From Hymenochaete sp. R1 (lineage: Eukaryota > Basidiomycota > Agaricomycetes > Hymenochaetales > Hymenochaetaceae): a stretch of 64,000 bases of DNA. The notes beneath the pieces are model-generated. The model worked only from the letters and a program-made list of their open reading frames with translations, was not told the DNA's origin and ran no database searches. The position numbers were made by a program, and so were the translations under genes. Shown one piece after another: positions 1 through 12,608 of this stretch. The stretch lies in contig JAFREE010000064.1 in the NCBI GenBank assembly GCA_019400425.1, positions 62,001 through 126,000 on the forward strand, written 5' to 3'. The stretch's first letter is position 1; every line of letters begins with the position of its first letter.

Positions 1-857
1 AAGGTTCCGTGTCCAAGCCAGGCGAATAATGCATTCAACCTTTCGCCAGTCGAGAACGTTCGTATGCGCGATAGAAGATGCTCATGAGGTGGGAGTAAAT
101 GCAGCGATTTAATCGGTCCATGAAAAGAGGCATACTGCCAGAGATTGTTGATAACTTGGGGTTGAATGAAGTAGTCATCATCCTAAAGCACGTTAGATAA
201 ATTCTACCTTGAAGGAGCCATTGAAGGAAGCGAATACCCAACTTGGAAGAAGCAAAAGGGAGTAACTACCTCTGCACACGCCCGGAATCTAGCTTGGAAC
301 AGTTCATTCTCTGGAGAATTGTATATGTGCAGCTTATTACTCGGACATCCAGTCTCCGAGAATGTCTGCGGGGCAAAATGTTAATTGCGCCCCATGGAAA
401 ACAATTCTAATTGTAGTTTGCTTGCCTTCAAAGATATCGGGTTGCTACGCTTGTTATTCCAAATATATATAGTGGCAACCGAGTTCTCTAGCCACGGTCC
501 GCAGAGGAGACTAGTCAAAAACACGACATTTTCTAGGCGAGACCAATTGAGTAAAATTGCTGTGATGGCAGGAGGTCCAAGCTGCTTCGATTCCGACGTA
601 GGTATCGCTCCATATACTTGTCCTGCAGGCGCCAAATAGGACAGTACTGGACTTTGACCAGGAACGCCATATGCGAGTAGTTTCTCTTCCAACTCCGTGG
701 ATAATTGCCCCTTAGACTTGGACAGGCGTACTAGGTGAACGGAGATCGCAACGGCTACAAGGACGACGCTACCAGCAGCAATAAAGTAGAAAAGCGACCT
801 CGAAGAACGGTTGGACGATTTTACGACGTCTTCATGCGATTGAATTTTCGCCCTCAT
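1..857 (-). CDS. Type II membrane glycosyltransferase-like protein, C-terminus cut by window edge
   Basis: The start ATG is at 857. The first exon encodes a basic, Ser-rich cytosolic tail, one membrane segment (about residues 21-43) and then a lumenal start with AILLNWSRLENV and IYIWNNKRSNP, the beginning of a nucleotide-sugar transferase fold. Downstream exons, joined by GT-AG introns, read FRACAEVVTPFCFFQ followed by DDDYFIQPQVINNLW; the second intron is about 234-194. The acidic DDDY following FCFFQ is the likely metal/nucleotide-sugar motif. The reading frame is still open at base 1, so the C-terminus lies outside. The topology suggests a Golgi or ER enzyme. The acceptor and sugar cannot be told. 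It could be a GT64-like or other basidiomycete-specific family; that assignment rests on motif resemblance only. Confidence 0.6.
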
Positions 858-1272
858 CCTGATCGCTCCATCATACCCGATGTTCCACTTGAAGCCCAGT
901 GTTGACTTTCAATGTAAATGAAGGCAAGGGAAGAAGATGGAAAGGACGGGAGGGGTGTCGTGGCCGTCTGCTTGCCATTCGGAACTTTCCGAGAAACTGG
1001 GATCGAAAATGAAAATTTAGCTTTCTAATACATAACCTACGGTCATTAATATTATATTCGAAATATGGCTCCAAGTACGGACGGAATACAAGCATAACTA
1101 CACACGAGTAGTAACAAAGCAAGCACAAAGCAAGATAGCACAAACACAAGATCACAGTACAGTATATACATTACTACCTACGAGTCAAATGAAAAATAAC
1201 ACGAAGATGCACATTTACAAAACCTTAACTTACTAGGAGCATCGATGCTAGCAGATGTTCAAGATAGAAGCA
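858..1272. other. Intergenic, between two minus-strand genes
   Basis: This 415-base gap carries the promoter and 5' leader of the glycosyltransferase-like gene (start 857) and the 3' end of the methyltransferase gene (stop 1273-1275). It is AT-rich around 1020-1240. I see no RNA gene, repeat or further coding exon. Confidence 0.5.
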
Positions 1273-3682
1273 TCAAGGGACGTCATCCAAGGAAGGGTTA
1301 TATCCAATGAAAATTCGAAGCGTGCGACAGGGGTTCCGCAACTCATCAACGGATGCAACCTGTTGAGCATCCAATATAGCGTCATATAAAGCATCTCGCT
1401 CAGTCGTCGCACGCTGAGCTTCTTTTGGGAGCTTGAATTCCGGTGATTCTGAGAGCGCCATTTGTTGCCAAATGGCAGAGCGAGTTTGCATGTCCCTTTG
1501 AACGAGTCTATTAGCGGCATTCAAATGCTAATGAGACAAGGATGTAGCTTACTCTCGATAGCGTTCAAGTAATCTTTCGAACCGTTGTCGAGCGTGGTCC
1601 GCCTCCAAGTCTTCATCATCCCACCCAAGCCTCTTCAGCTCCTCTTCTCGATTGCGTATCCTATCGTTTAAAACTTCCCACATGCTTTCCTTGCAAGCCA
1701 GAACAAGGTGATAAGAACGGAAGAGCTGTAATGTTTGCGTTTATACGAAATGAGACGGGTTCACTTAAACGAGCGGAGAGCAAAGGATGTCACGATTACG
1801 TACCTGAAATGCATTGGTGAAGCCACTAAGTCTTGCCAGAGAGGATATAGGCAATAATTCAAGCTCAGATACATCACATGAGGTATGATGCGGCGAGTAA
1901 TATGGTGAGAAATCTATTTGCGGACTTGCGGGCCTCCATTCATCACCAGATGACGGTGGCGTTCGCTGCTGCTGCACCAGTTCATCGTCTGCATCTCCGT
2001 TCAGTAAGTCGTCCCCACTTGAAGTTGAACCTGAAGAAGATGAGCCGCGTCGTCGTCTTCGCAGCGAAGTAGCTTTTCTCCGCGATGAAGTGCCAGAGGA
2101 AGACCGCACAGCGGGAAAAGCTGGAGTTGAAAAATGTATTGCTGGAGATACCTTCACACGCCTGAGTTAATCTGCGTCAGCCAGAATGGGACTCCAATTA
2201 GGTGTGGAAAAGTCACTTGCCTAAAGTAAGTACCAAAATAATTGGGGATGATTGCTTAAGCTGGCGTAAGCGTCATAAAAATCCGTTATTTGATTATAGT
2301 ATGGCTCACAGGTCGGTTCGCGATTGATGAAGCGAGTTTCGAACACCTAAATTTTGCTCTCTAAACATTCGTGTCCCCACGTATTCTAATTCCAACTTAC
2401 TGAATAGTATAAGGATTCCAAGAGCGCATGTGGATCCTTATCAGAAGGTGGTGTTGCAGGAGGAGAAATAGGCAGAGACCGTCGCGAACCAGTGGCTTGT
2501 ATCACGGATGGCCGAGCCTCCCGAGATCGAATAGCTTTGGCGTACCAGCGAGGTAAGGAAGGAAACAGAATATCTAATCATAGATCAAAGTGAATGATGT
2601 CAGCCAAATGTTCGAGCTCATCCAGTGATATATAGCATACCTTCTTCCACCATTTCTACTAAGCCACCAGGTACTAACACTCTGCTGAACTCCTGCCTGT
2701 CGTCAGTAGAGAAGCTTAATGAATTCCGCGGAGCTTGCTTACTTCAAAAAGTGTGCCCCACTAATAATGATTTCTTAGCGAACTGCCTTTCAAGTTATTA
2801 GAGACACAACCTGCTAACCTTATTCTCTGGCACGGCCCGCGCAATAAACCTGGCTCTTACATAGTCAAAAGAGGAGTCCGGAAATGGTAGCCTTGTTGTT
2901 AGGCTTCGACAACATGTGGGTCATTATGAAAGGCTTGTGTAGTGCTTAGGGCTGCTTACAAGTTTCCGGTAACCCAAGATACCCTATGACGATGCTTCAA
3001 GATATTATATGGTGGTTGGACATTCATGATGTCGAATCCCACCTAGGTGGGAGCTTCAGCGATGATAAAGAAATAAAAACAAAATAACTGACAAATTCAG
3101 TCTCGGGCCATTTTTCGAGTGCGTCCTGGAAGAATGCTTGTTCAATGTCGCTCTAGGTTTCTCTTCTTAAGTAGCACTTACCAATATCCATACACCTGTC
3201 TATCAAGAAGAGTCAGTCATCTGCCGGTGAAGGACATAATTTTGGAGGCAATAGTTTGCGGAAAAGCTAAGCACCCTCTTGCGCAATGCGCGTGAAATTT
3301 AGGCCGAAATTGGGACCGCAACTCTCGAGGAGCACATTCATTGAAGAATCGTCGAGTTACTTACCGAACATCCAATATCCAATGCTCTCCGCGGCAGAGG
3401 ATCGCCATCCCTGAAAGCAAAGCTAACCCTCTGGTCGTTTACCTCCCTCATCAAAACATGATCCACAGCGTCCCTAGTACACGTAAATCAGCGTTTAGCC
3501 ACATACCAATATCCGGAGAGCTATAAGACTGGTGCTTACATGTCTTCGACCGTCTTGTCGAATGCTTGTGGGTAAGGAACTTTCTCTTTGTCGAACCCGT
3601 GATGCCGTAGTCCATGTTTCTGCGGCGAAAGTTTGAAGAAGCCAGATCGCCGAGCGTCGCGCATAGTAGGAGACCCCTCCAT
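1273..3682 (-). CDS. Class I SAM-dependent methyltransferase, multi-exon
   Basis: The ATG at 3682 has an in-frame TAA just upstream. Joined exons give, in order, HGFDKEKVPYPQAFDKTVED, motif I LDIGCSTGVWIL (split by an intron at 3364-3200), then EKWPETEFVGFDIMNVQPP (acidic residue after strand beta-2), LPFPDSSFDYVRARFIARAV (motif around strand beta-4) and FSRVLVPGGLVEMVEEDILF (post-motif). This is the order of the Methyltransf_11/25 fold seen in many fungal methyltransferases. The middle is a low-complexity Ser/Arg-rich insert (about 1900-2150), and the C-terminus is a charged helical segment ending in NPSLDDVP. The substrate is unknown. At least eight small introns are needed. Motif I carries GCSTG where GCGTG is usual. 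Its promoter is the gap to 4112. Confidence 0.75.
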
Positions 3683-4111
3683 GCTTTCTTAATAATATAC
3701 TCGCTATTCGTAGAAGTGTTTTCGCACTACAACTGGAGGGAAGCACTGGCCCGAGTTCGTCGAGAGAACTGGGGTGACGGTAGCGAGTGTCTGATTCAGA
3801 GGCGCAAAGTGAGAAACTCTGCGGTCTTTTGATCAATAGCGTGGGAGTAGTATCAGTAACATCATTTGCTCCCGCTGCTGTTACGGCGTTAACTTCTTTT
3901 TATCCGCGGACCGCGGTGCTTTGTACACTGCTTTACTTACTTGCAACACATGTTGCTCTCCCTTAGAAATTCTTATTACCTGCAGCGATTGAATCAAACC
4001 GGCAAAATAGCACGGGGTAACATGATTAGAGTATATAGTACACATTATACATTATGGTCTATCCGATCTAGTCATGCAGCCAGCTGAAGATATACCCCAA
4101 ACAAAATATAA
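3683..4111. other. Intergenic, methyltransferase promoter
   Basis: The gap lies between the methyltransferase start (3682) and the stop of the FAS1 gene (4112). It is AT-rich at 4010-4110, as expected for the 3' region of the FAS1 gene. It contains the GC-rich double palindrome listed separately and no supported coding exon. Confidence 0.5.
3904..3916. promoter_or_regulatory. Tandem CCGCGG palindromes, possible zinc-cluster factor site
   Basis: The 13 bases read CCGCGG-A-CCGCGG in an otherwise AT-rich promoter, about 220 bases upstream of the methyltransferase ATG. CGG/CCG half-sites in inverted or everted order are the known targets of fungal Zn2Cys6 transcription factors. Binding is inferred only. 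Confidence 0.3.
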
Positions 4112-7100
4112 TTATGAATTCTCTTCTTCGTCGAAGCCTCCGACAGGTTCATACGTTGGCTCGGAGTAATCTCTGCGCCATAGAAGTCTTATTACCCAGA
4201 AGAAACCTCCAATGAGAATCACTCCGATAATACCAGCGCCTGCGATATGAATGAATGAAGAATTAATAAATGATCTTAATTATGCGAGAATGAGACATGA
4301 ACGTACCAATAGGCGCGCCGTATTCAATCCGCCAGGGTGGATGATAGGGTAGAAGAACTGTTGACACTTGCACGACACCTCCAACACCCCCATTTGCAGT
4401 TGTCCGACCCCAAGACAAAACGTTCGCCCATTCCTTTATTCCACTGTTACCCCGCGCACCTTTGATACCAATGACATAGCCATTGTCAGATTTACCGTCG
4501 TCTGGACTGGAGAGCCTAAAGACAATGTCCCCATACGCTGAGCTACGAGATCGCAATGTTGAATAGGACGCGGAGTCATCCATGAATATCGGTTTATTCG
4601 ACTGCGACAAATCCGAGGCTATTGAAGCAAGCATTTGAGATTTGGTTATCGGAATTACGTGCTGCTCGACAATACTACGTAGGTACTCGGGGTCATTGTA
4701 AAGTTCGGTCAAATTGAAGCCCTTGAAAGCATCGTCGATTGGGTATAATAATGTCCACCCAAGGCCTTCAGTATCCATATCTGACCAAGGCGTTCCTTCC
4801 GGTGGAGAAGTTCCATTAAGTATCCAGTCCATTTGCGCTCGTGTTATCATCGCGGTCATGGTAGATCCCTTAGCCGCTTTCGCTAGCTTGCCTATGCTAA
4901 GATCAAGAGAACGCGGAAGGAGCACATCGGAAACTTCGTGCATGACCCCTATAGTATACAACATGATGGATCTCCATCTCTGGATCACGAGTGCATGTGC
5001 TTACCTGTTTCTGTCAGAGCATTGATGGAAAAAAGACTTGCGTCCATACCCGCCCAACCCCCACTACCATGGACCGTAACCGATTCGTTTCCGGCCCTCT
5101 TGACATGAACATCGCTACCTTCAATCGTCGGGTAACTTTGATTAGACCCCTTTAAAAGAGATTTACCGTATGCAACTCCGTCAACGACATGATGTAAAAT
5201 CACGCTTTCCAAGTCGGACTTCGAAGAGGATGCTAGTAAATGCGTGCTGACTAAATTTCCAAGGCGCTTGAAGCCGTCATTCTGTGGAAAAAGGAATGTT
5301 GTACTAGGCTCAGTTTTGAGCTTGTCTGCTAATGTTGTAGAAAATATTGCAGCGAGAAAAGACGAGATATCCAGAAAAGGGAGAGCGACTGTTAAAACGT
5401 CCCTCGGAGGCACAAGAGGTCGCGAAAGAAAGTATATCAGCGTATTCTTGTACTCATCTAAGAAATGGTCAATTATCAGGACAAAACTGAAAGAAGGAGA
5501 ACACTTGCATGGTTCTCCGATGATAGACGTGCCACCGAAACTTAAGCCCTTACCCTTCCCGTTCGTCGCATCATCGCTTTCGCTCACTTCGACTTCCAAT
5601 ACTTGATGCCCACCTTTTAGGCCGACTTCTTTCAAAGCAGTTTCGACGAGCATGCCATCTTTGAGCTTTTTTGGAGTGAGTCTCCCCGGGATGAAATGGT
5701 AAGATAAAAGCTTCTTGAGCTCTTCGCTCCCCTCTTCAGGAAGATCCTCGCCGTCGCCACCAAAGGCATGTAATACGTCGTCTGATGGCGCAAGGATGGT
5801 ATATGGGGCATCCGTATCGTTGATGAGAGATGCAAGTTCGACTGAATGCATGAGCGAGACGAACGTCGTGCAGTTAAGTGCTTTTAGCAAATATAGACAC
5901 AATTAAGTGAGTTTTTGTTTCACAAATTCAGTAAATTATTCAACCCACTCAGTAAAACTTTTTCTGGCGTGATTGAAAATGTGTCGGCTCGTATGAGGAG
6001 AGAAGAGACCTGTTCAGAGTAGCCGTCAGAGCGGATCTAGAATAGAAGCGAGAGCGTTCTTACGGTATGAATCACACCATTAGACGCATAAATATCAGCT
6101 TCCTCAATTTGCCCTTCAATACTCGCGGATTTGATGAGAATCTTTCCTGACTCCGGTTGTTTCACAGTCTCTATGTGGGATCCGGAAACGGTTGTCACTT
6201 TCCTTACTGTCAGTCTTGAGAAGCGGAGATGCAAAAAGATACTCACAATTAGAGGCTGTCATGGAGTCACTATAATGAACATCATCCCCAATGATAATAT
6301 GCGAGTTCAGTATCTTCACAAATTCGCGATCCCCTTGAAGGCGGGATTCCAGGTACTTCCGCTCGATGTCCTCGAGAGCTTCCCATGCACTGTCGACGGG
6401 CAAGAAGAGTGTAGTGGCGGAGGTCGCATTTAACGATTCTATCATCTCTGATGTGATTATCTTTCTGAGGTAGGATAATGATGGTTGCTCCAAAAGAACA
6501 GATGCTTTAAAGAGATCTGAGCAACATTCAAGGACTAAAGCGCATTCGCTTACCGAGATCCTGGGGAGTTTTGACTACGGAATCAATTCCCAAAAGAATA
6601 CCATTCCCCGCGTCAACTTCACCCTTCACAACTCGGGCTCCATTATTTCCAAAGGAATTCGTTCCTATGAGAACGTTCTCTTTCGTAGAAGAAACACGAA
6701 GCCTTTGGGGATCCCCGCCGAGCGTACCCCCTGGAACCGGTAGCCAAGGAGGATAGGGAGGAGGCTCCCGAGACGGAGGTTCTGTTGGTTTGCGAGGAAA
6801 GTGAAGAGTCTTGTGGACTTCCACAAGACCCTCCTCCAATTCTGGATTGGGGTAGACGGATATTGAATAGTTCAACAGGTGGTACAGTAAGTCCTGACGG
6901 AGTTGCTCGTGCACGTTATCTTGGAGCTCGGTCGAGTCATTTAGGACTGTCAACCAGGAACCACCGTGTCTCTCTATCGCATCATTCGTGGGGGCAAAGA
7001 ACGTTGATCCATTGAGCTTATTTAAGGTAGGAATTAAGAGCGCCTTCTGAAGAAGCGAGAGGAGAGAGCTGTAGTCAGGATCGGCAGAGAGAGCGTCGAC

Positions 7101-7247
7101 AAGAGTTGTCGATTGTGTAGAAGAGTTTGAATTAAAAGGATGTTGCTCTAGCGTCGAGAAAGCTGTAATGGTTGAAGCCAAAGCTAGCCACAGAAAGCCG
7201 GTACGCACGAACATGAAAGCACGGAAGAAAGTCGTAATTGTACACAT
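4112..7247 (-). CDS. Five-FAS1-domain type I membrane protein
   Basis: This is a secreted, membrane-anchored fasciclin protein. ATGs in the same frame lie at 7319, 7247 and 7214; the last two give a good signal peptide (FVRTGFLWLALASTITAF). Five FAS1 repeats follow, recognised by their hallmark segments: STFFAPTNDAIE, TTLFLPVDSAWEAL, YTILAPSDDVLHAFGG with YHFIPGRLTPKKL, TTFLFPQNDGFKRLG with ILHHVVDGVAYG, and a weaker fifth with LLYPIDDAFKGFNL and VEQHVIPITKS. After a small intron near 4300 the last exon encodes a membrane segment (GAGIIGVILIGGFFWVIRLL) and a short acidic tail ending DEEENS. FAS1 proteins generally act in cell adhesion or wall organisation. The gene diverges from RAV1 with only about 240 bases between starts. 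Confidence 0.88.
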
Positions 7248-7485
7248 CGCCTCAGAGTGCAGGCTCTGCGGTTTCCGAGTTTCCGGCAAGAGACGGATGA
7301 CGCATAGGTCACGTGCCATGTGAATGATGTTATGGTAGGTAATAGGTAAATTACAGTGTACATGTATACAGATTTCCGACTAAGTTACTCTAGAATCAAA
7401 AAAAAAGAACGAATTAGAAGGCACCAATAAAGTTGGTGCTGGCAAGCCTGTTCTCGCTTGCTGTTCTCAAGGAGCCTGAATCTCA
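7248..7485. promoter_or_regulatory. Short divergent promoter, FAS1 gene / RAV1
   Basis: Both flanking genes read outward from this roughly 240-base stretch. It includes a run of A (7397-7406) and AT-rich DNA at 7330-7400. No clear TATA box was picked out. The exact width depends on which FAS1 start is used. Confidence 0.45.
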
Positions 7486-10400
7486 ATGCTTGAGCTCACT
7501 CGTGCGTTTGTTGGTTGTCCATCCTCAGACGTTCATTTGCTTTCGCTCAAAGACGGCTTTCTACTGGTAATATGGTCTTGTTCATCCAATCTCTTGTTTC
7601 CGTTGTATTGACGTACTCTGTCTCCAGGTCTATGCATTTGCTGAATGTGTGGTCCTCCTCGATGCGCGCACTTTCAAGCTCACGAGGGCTTTAGCATTCA
7701 GAGAAGTCTTTCCTCGGTCGCGCGACACGACTGAGACCATATCAGCCATCTCAATCGAGCCGGGTATGAAGCTGGTGGATGCTACTCTCGCTATAATCGG
7801 GTCCATTCATGTTCTAATACTCATTCTGCTGTAGATTGCTGCTTCTCTCGCTTCTTCGATTGCCTTATGGTCATTATCCGGTGTAGAGAAGGACACGTGG
7901 AGGGTTCATTCGTCCCTGGCCACCGTCGATGACTTACCTGTGACAGCCATTGATTGCAAGTCCGGTATAAAACCTTTTCTTTTCCGAAGCGTCTCGGATA
8001 GTACTTATTCTAGTACAACCAGGTCTGCTTGGAGTTGCAAGTCAACGTAGCTTGTCAGTCTATACGTTAGGTCTTGTGGATGGTTTACCGGTATGGACAT
8101 TAAAATGGTCAATCCAGTACGGTAACTTTGATCCTCTCCTGTGACTAACTCATGCCCACCCATGCCAGATCCCTCTCATTTTCGATTGTTCGACTCTCTC
8201 CTTCATTGATGCATCTTACTACTATCACACCTGTAAGCTCATTATCAGCTTTATTTCATTTTACAACCATGACGATATTCGGCATAGCACGACAATACTG
8301 TCCGCATCTTCTCCACGGCATCCGGAAAACTATTGCAATCTCTGCGACATCCGCGACCACTGAAGGACTTCATCTGGAGGTTTGCTAAGGACTCTGGCAG
8401 GTAGGACTATTACTTTTCGGGTTTATTATCAGTTGACAGATCACCGATTTAGAGATGATCTCATACTCTACACAATTACAAGCGATGCAACGCTAAGAAT
8501 ATTTCTGCCAGTCCTAGACAGCCCGCATTTTCTCCAACTACATGCATCATTAGATCCCCACTCTGATACGTTATCTTCCAACGAATCCCTCGATAAGGCT
8601 CTCGTCTCTTCAATTTTTTGGCTTCACAAAGACACACTTTCTGAAACTTTTGATGCCATTTTGTCAAGTTGTACTGGTTCTAACGATGACGGACATAAAA
8701 AAAGGATTCAAGATTTCAGTGACGAAGGGTGGGACTTCTTTCTTCGCGTGCTCCCGGACAAATCGGTAATAGTTAGAGCTGTAGCGGTGCGGTCTATCAA
8801 GTTTTATTTGTGTGTGACGATGCTGACGTTTTCATACATGAAGAATATAGATCGCAGGCCACCGACGCTTCTCAAACAATTTACGATTCTCCAGTCTCCT
8901 CCTCAAACATTAGCGTCTTTCCCGAAGAATCTACACGTCCTCAAGACACCTCACCATCCAACACTCATTTTCGTCACTACGCCCCCCTTACGGACGTATG
9001 AAATGGATTTAACACTTTTCTTGGATAACGGATCCAAGGGATTGTCATTGCTCGCTCAAGGTCCAGATTTCAACGAAAGTGACACGTCCAAGATCAAGAA
9101 GCTCGTTCGCTCGGGCGAAGGCAGGGGATTGGCTGTTGTCAGAGATCACGGCGTTGAGGCTTGGCACGTATGCCCAGATAGCGCTGATATGAAGTGCTTG
9201 GGAAGGTGGGGCAATGCCAAGCTGGTCACTGTTCTCGACCAAGGCAGGCGGATAGTTCTATTCAACGAGTCTGGAAGGACGAACGTAGTGACTCTCCATC
9301 AAGCAGATTGCCCTGACGCATCGAGTTCCATTGAAGTGCCGCGCCTCAAAGCCATTTTTTCGGTACGATCGAAGTACGTTATTGGAATAACTCTCGCGAA
9401 TGAAATCGCATGTTTCGCGATCCCGCCTCTGGTAGCTAGCCCTTCGGCGCCTTACGTCGTCAAGGTACGGGACGTCACCTCATTGCCAATTTCAGGAACT
9501 ATTGTAGACGTTTTACCTGTGGATTCGATGGCGTGGAGTGGTATTATGAACGATACGAATGAACATGATGCCCTCCTCAGTATCTCTAGGGAAGGAGAGT
9601 TGGCGTTTTGGCGCTTTTCAGACACTACGAAACAAATGTGGACACAAACAGGGTGCATTGTAACAGGGAGAACAGGATATCGGCTTGCGAGCTGCAGCTC
9701 AGCGAAGAAGAGCGCTTTTGGTATGTTTTTTTTTGAGTATTGATAGGTGTGTGTGTCTGAAAAGGATTCATTAGTATTTCGAAACAATGACGGTGATGAA
9801 TTGACTATATGGGACTCTAAGACGTCTGAATTCACTTCAGGCTTGGAGCTCAGCAAAATATACAGGTCCGTCAGATCTGCTGGTACTTAACTTGGATAAA
9901 ACTTATTATTATCAAGCAATGAAACCATTAACGATCTGGACTGGACCTCCACTCCAGGCCTCCAATCAATTCTAGCTGTTGGCTTCTCCCGTCGCGTTGA
10001 GATTTTGTGTCAGCAACGGATGACATATTTTGAGCATGAGCCAGCATGGGGAAGTTTAATGATAATTGATACAGGAAGGTTAGCACTCCGGTGGTTGGTC
10101 TAAATGATTCATCGGGGCCTTTCTGACACATACCTTCTTCCAGCATTCTTACTCATGATATCACCGATTCTATCTGGCTTTCTTCTGGGACATTCCTTAT
10201 CGGCGCTGGACATCATTTACTCCGATACGGCCAAAGGAAACGTACCCGTTCGAACAAGGAAGAACTGGGACTATTTGGAGAGGTTTCCCAGCTTAATGGG
10301 CAGCTTCCGGACTATCATCCGCAAATGGTTTTGCAATGTCTACTTTGGGGTATGTTACTATATGGATATAAGTCATTAAACATACCTGAACATTTGCAGG

Positions 10401-12428
10401 TAAAACGGGCCTTGTAAAAGATATAATCGAGGGATTGTACCGTTTTTTACATGCTCGAAGAAAGCAAGAAGGTCAAGCGGACTGGGACCAGCTACCCTTG
10501 GCTAATTTTTTAAAATTCGATCGAGACTCGAACTCTGTAAGTCCGAGTGTCCTTTGAGCTTGCCCGTCAAAGTTTAAATTTCCTTTCTTGTAAAGAACAA
10601 TTCACGAAGACTAGTGCAATATCAGTCTCTTTTCAATGCGGAAGACGGGACAGTAGAAAGGTGAGATATTCTTTCTTTTCCTTCTTATGTCAAGTCGGCT
10701 TTTAAAAACATTGAAGAGAAGAAAAAGGGAAATTCTCGCACTCCTTGGTGAAAAGTGTGATAGATGATTTACATGATGCACCACTGCCTCAACTCACTCA
10801 GAATGAGCATGAGCATCTCATCACTCTCATACAAGCAATGTTGGAGGTATGATTACCTGATTCACGGTCCCGTCTAAGACTGATGAGTTGGATAAAGATC
10901 GAAGATCAAAGCCGAGCGCTTGACGGGAACGGATTACGTTACCTCATCTCGATGCGGTCTTTTTTTATCCTCAACGCGAAAGCTTCCTCTCCAAGTACGC
11001 CCAGATCGCCTTCAAGTGGGCATCCATTACCATCGCAAAAAGTAATTGGCCGCAAGCGCTTGAGGTATAGGGATATCGTGTGGGCTTTCCATAGTGAAAG
11101 CCAGGAGATTCTATTGGCAGCTTCTGCATCTGCTTGTGGGCGTAGTATGTCATGGGCCGATGCCAGAGCTTTAGGAGTTTTTTTATGGCTAAAATCCACA
11201 GAATCTCTGGTAAGTCGCACGCACTTAACGAAGAAGCCATAGAGTAAACATTGTCTCAAGAAATCTCAAATGGAGACCGTCGCACGCAATCAATACATGT
11301 CCGGTGAAAAGCGCGATCCTACCGCTTGTTCGCTTCTCTATTTTGCCCTCGGAAAAGCTCGACTCGTGCTCGGCCTTTGGCGACAAGCTTCATGGCACAA
11401 GGAATACTCCGCCATGCTCAAGTTTCTCGCCAATGATTTTTCGTTATCAAGGTGGAAAACGGCAGCCCTTAAAAATGCATATGCTCTTATAGGAAAGCAG
11501 CGGTTTGAGTACGCCGCAGCATTCTTCGTCCTTGGAGGGGCGCTCAGAGACGCAGTGAATGTTTGCGTGAAGCATTTAGATGATCCGCAGCTAGCAGTTG
11601 CACTCGCAAGAGTCGTAGAACCCGAACCACTGGGCCCGGTTCTGAAGGACCTCCTTACAAACGTCATTCTACCGCTTGCATTCAAGGACGGGAATCGGTG
11701 GCTGGGTAGTTGGGGCTTTTGGATGATGAACCGGAGAGATTTGGCTGTTCGCATCTTAATTGTGAGTCCTTTGGAATGCTTGTATTTAACCTTAGAAAAA
11801 GGTCTTAGTCAGTTCTTTCCCCGATTCCAGTCTCCCTTAGATCAAGTTGCACGTTCACTCGAGTACAGTATTCCCATCATAGGAGACCCAAACTATGATG
11901 ACCCCAGCCTTGCACTTCTGTTCTCGCAGCTGAAACCGAAGACGTTGCAAACGTTGAAAGGTGCTAACGAAGTTTCAGGTCAGACAGAGTATAATTTCGT
12001 CCTACAGACTGCCAGAGTCTTCTGTCGCATGGGTATCCATATTTCTTCACTCACGTATATATAGTGCTTATTTGTCAATAGGGTGCCATGTCCTAGCTCT
12101 TTCTCTCGTCAGATCGTGGTCTTTTGATCGTCCGGCTATCCACCTCAAATCACATTCCGTCAATGAATCGGAAGCTATTTCTTCACTGCCTTCCAGATCG
12201 GCATTCTCTCTTTCAAAGCATTCACGGCGCTCTTCGATTCTCATTGACATGGATGTTCCTTCTGACCCTTCAACGCGAGCTGCAAGTCCTGAACCAAAGC
12301 CCAGTTCACAACCTTCGAAAGAGGTCGGTGGCGGTCAACTACCGATGCAGTCGGGTCTAGGTAACCTTATGAAGTCTGCAAAGCAGGATGTTTCAGTCCC
12401 AGAGTTTGATATGAATGCTTTCTTTTGA
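7486..12428 (+). CDS. RAV1: RAVE complex subunit Rav1 (DmX/rabconnectin-3 family)
   Basis: The RAVE complex reassembles V1 and V0 of the vacuolar H+-ATPase after glucose changes and works with Skp1. The first exon (7486-7566, ATG then LELTRAFVGCPSSDVHLLS) joins VYAFAECVVLLDARTFKL at 7628. The N-terminal half has degenerate WD-like repeats. The diagnostic Rav1 C-domain lies at about 11270-11760: DPTACSLLYFALGKARLVLG, LWRQASWHKEYSAMLKFL, WKTAALKNAYALIGKQRFEY, AAAFFVLGGALRDAVNVCVK, and RWLGSWGFWMMNRRDLAVRI. The protein ends in FDMNAFF, a typical Rav1 terminus. Many small introns interrupt 9740-11270, and I did not place all of them. It converges with GDI1 (180-base gap). Confidence 0.9.
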
Positions 12429-12608
12429 ACGACGGCTTTCTTTCGGATTCCTTTCGCTATTGACTTCATTCTCTGCTGCGTTGTACATGATAAGTAAAAA
12501 TCCGACTCAAATTTCAGAGGTTTCAAGAATTGTACATGTTGTTTCGATTAAGGATTCATCACCGAGGAAGAAGAAAAGCAAACAAGCCGAAGCGTCTGTC
12601 AGAAGAGT

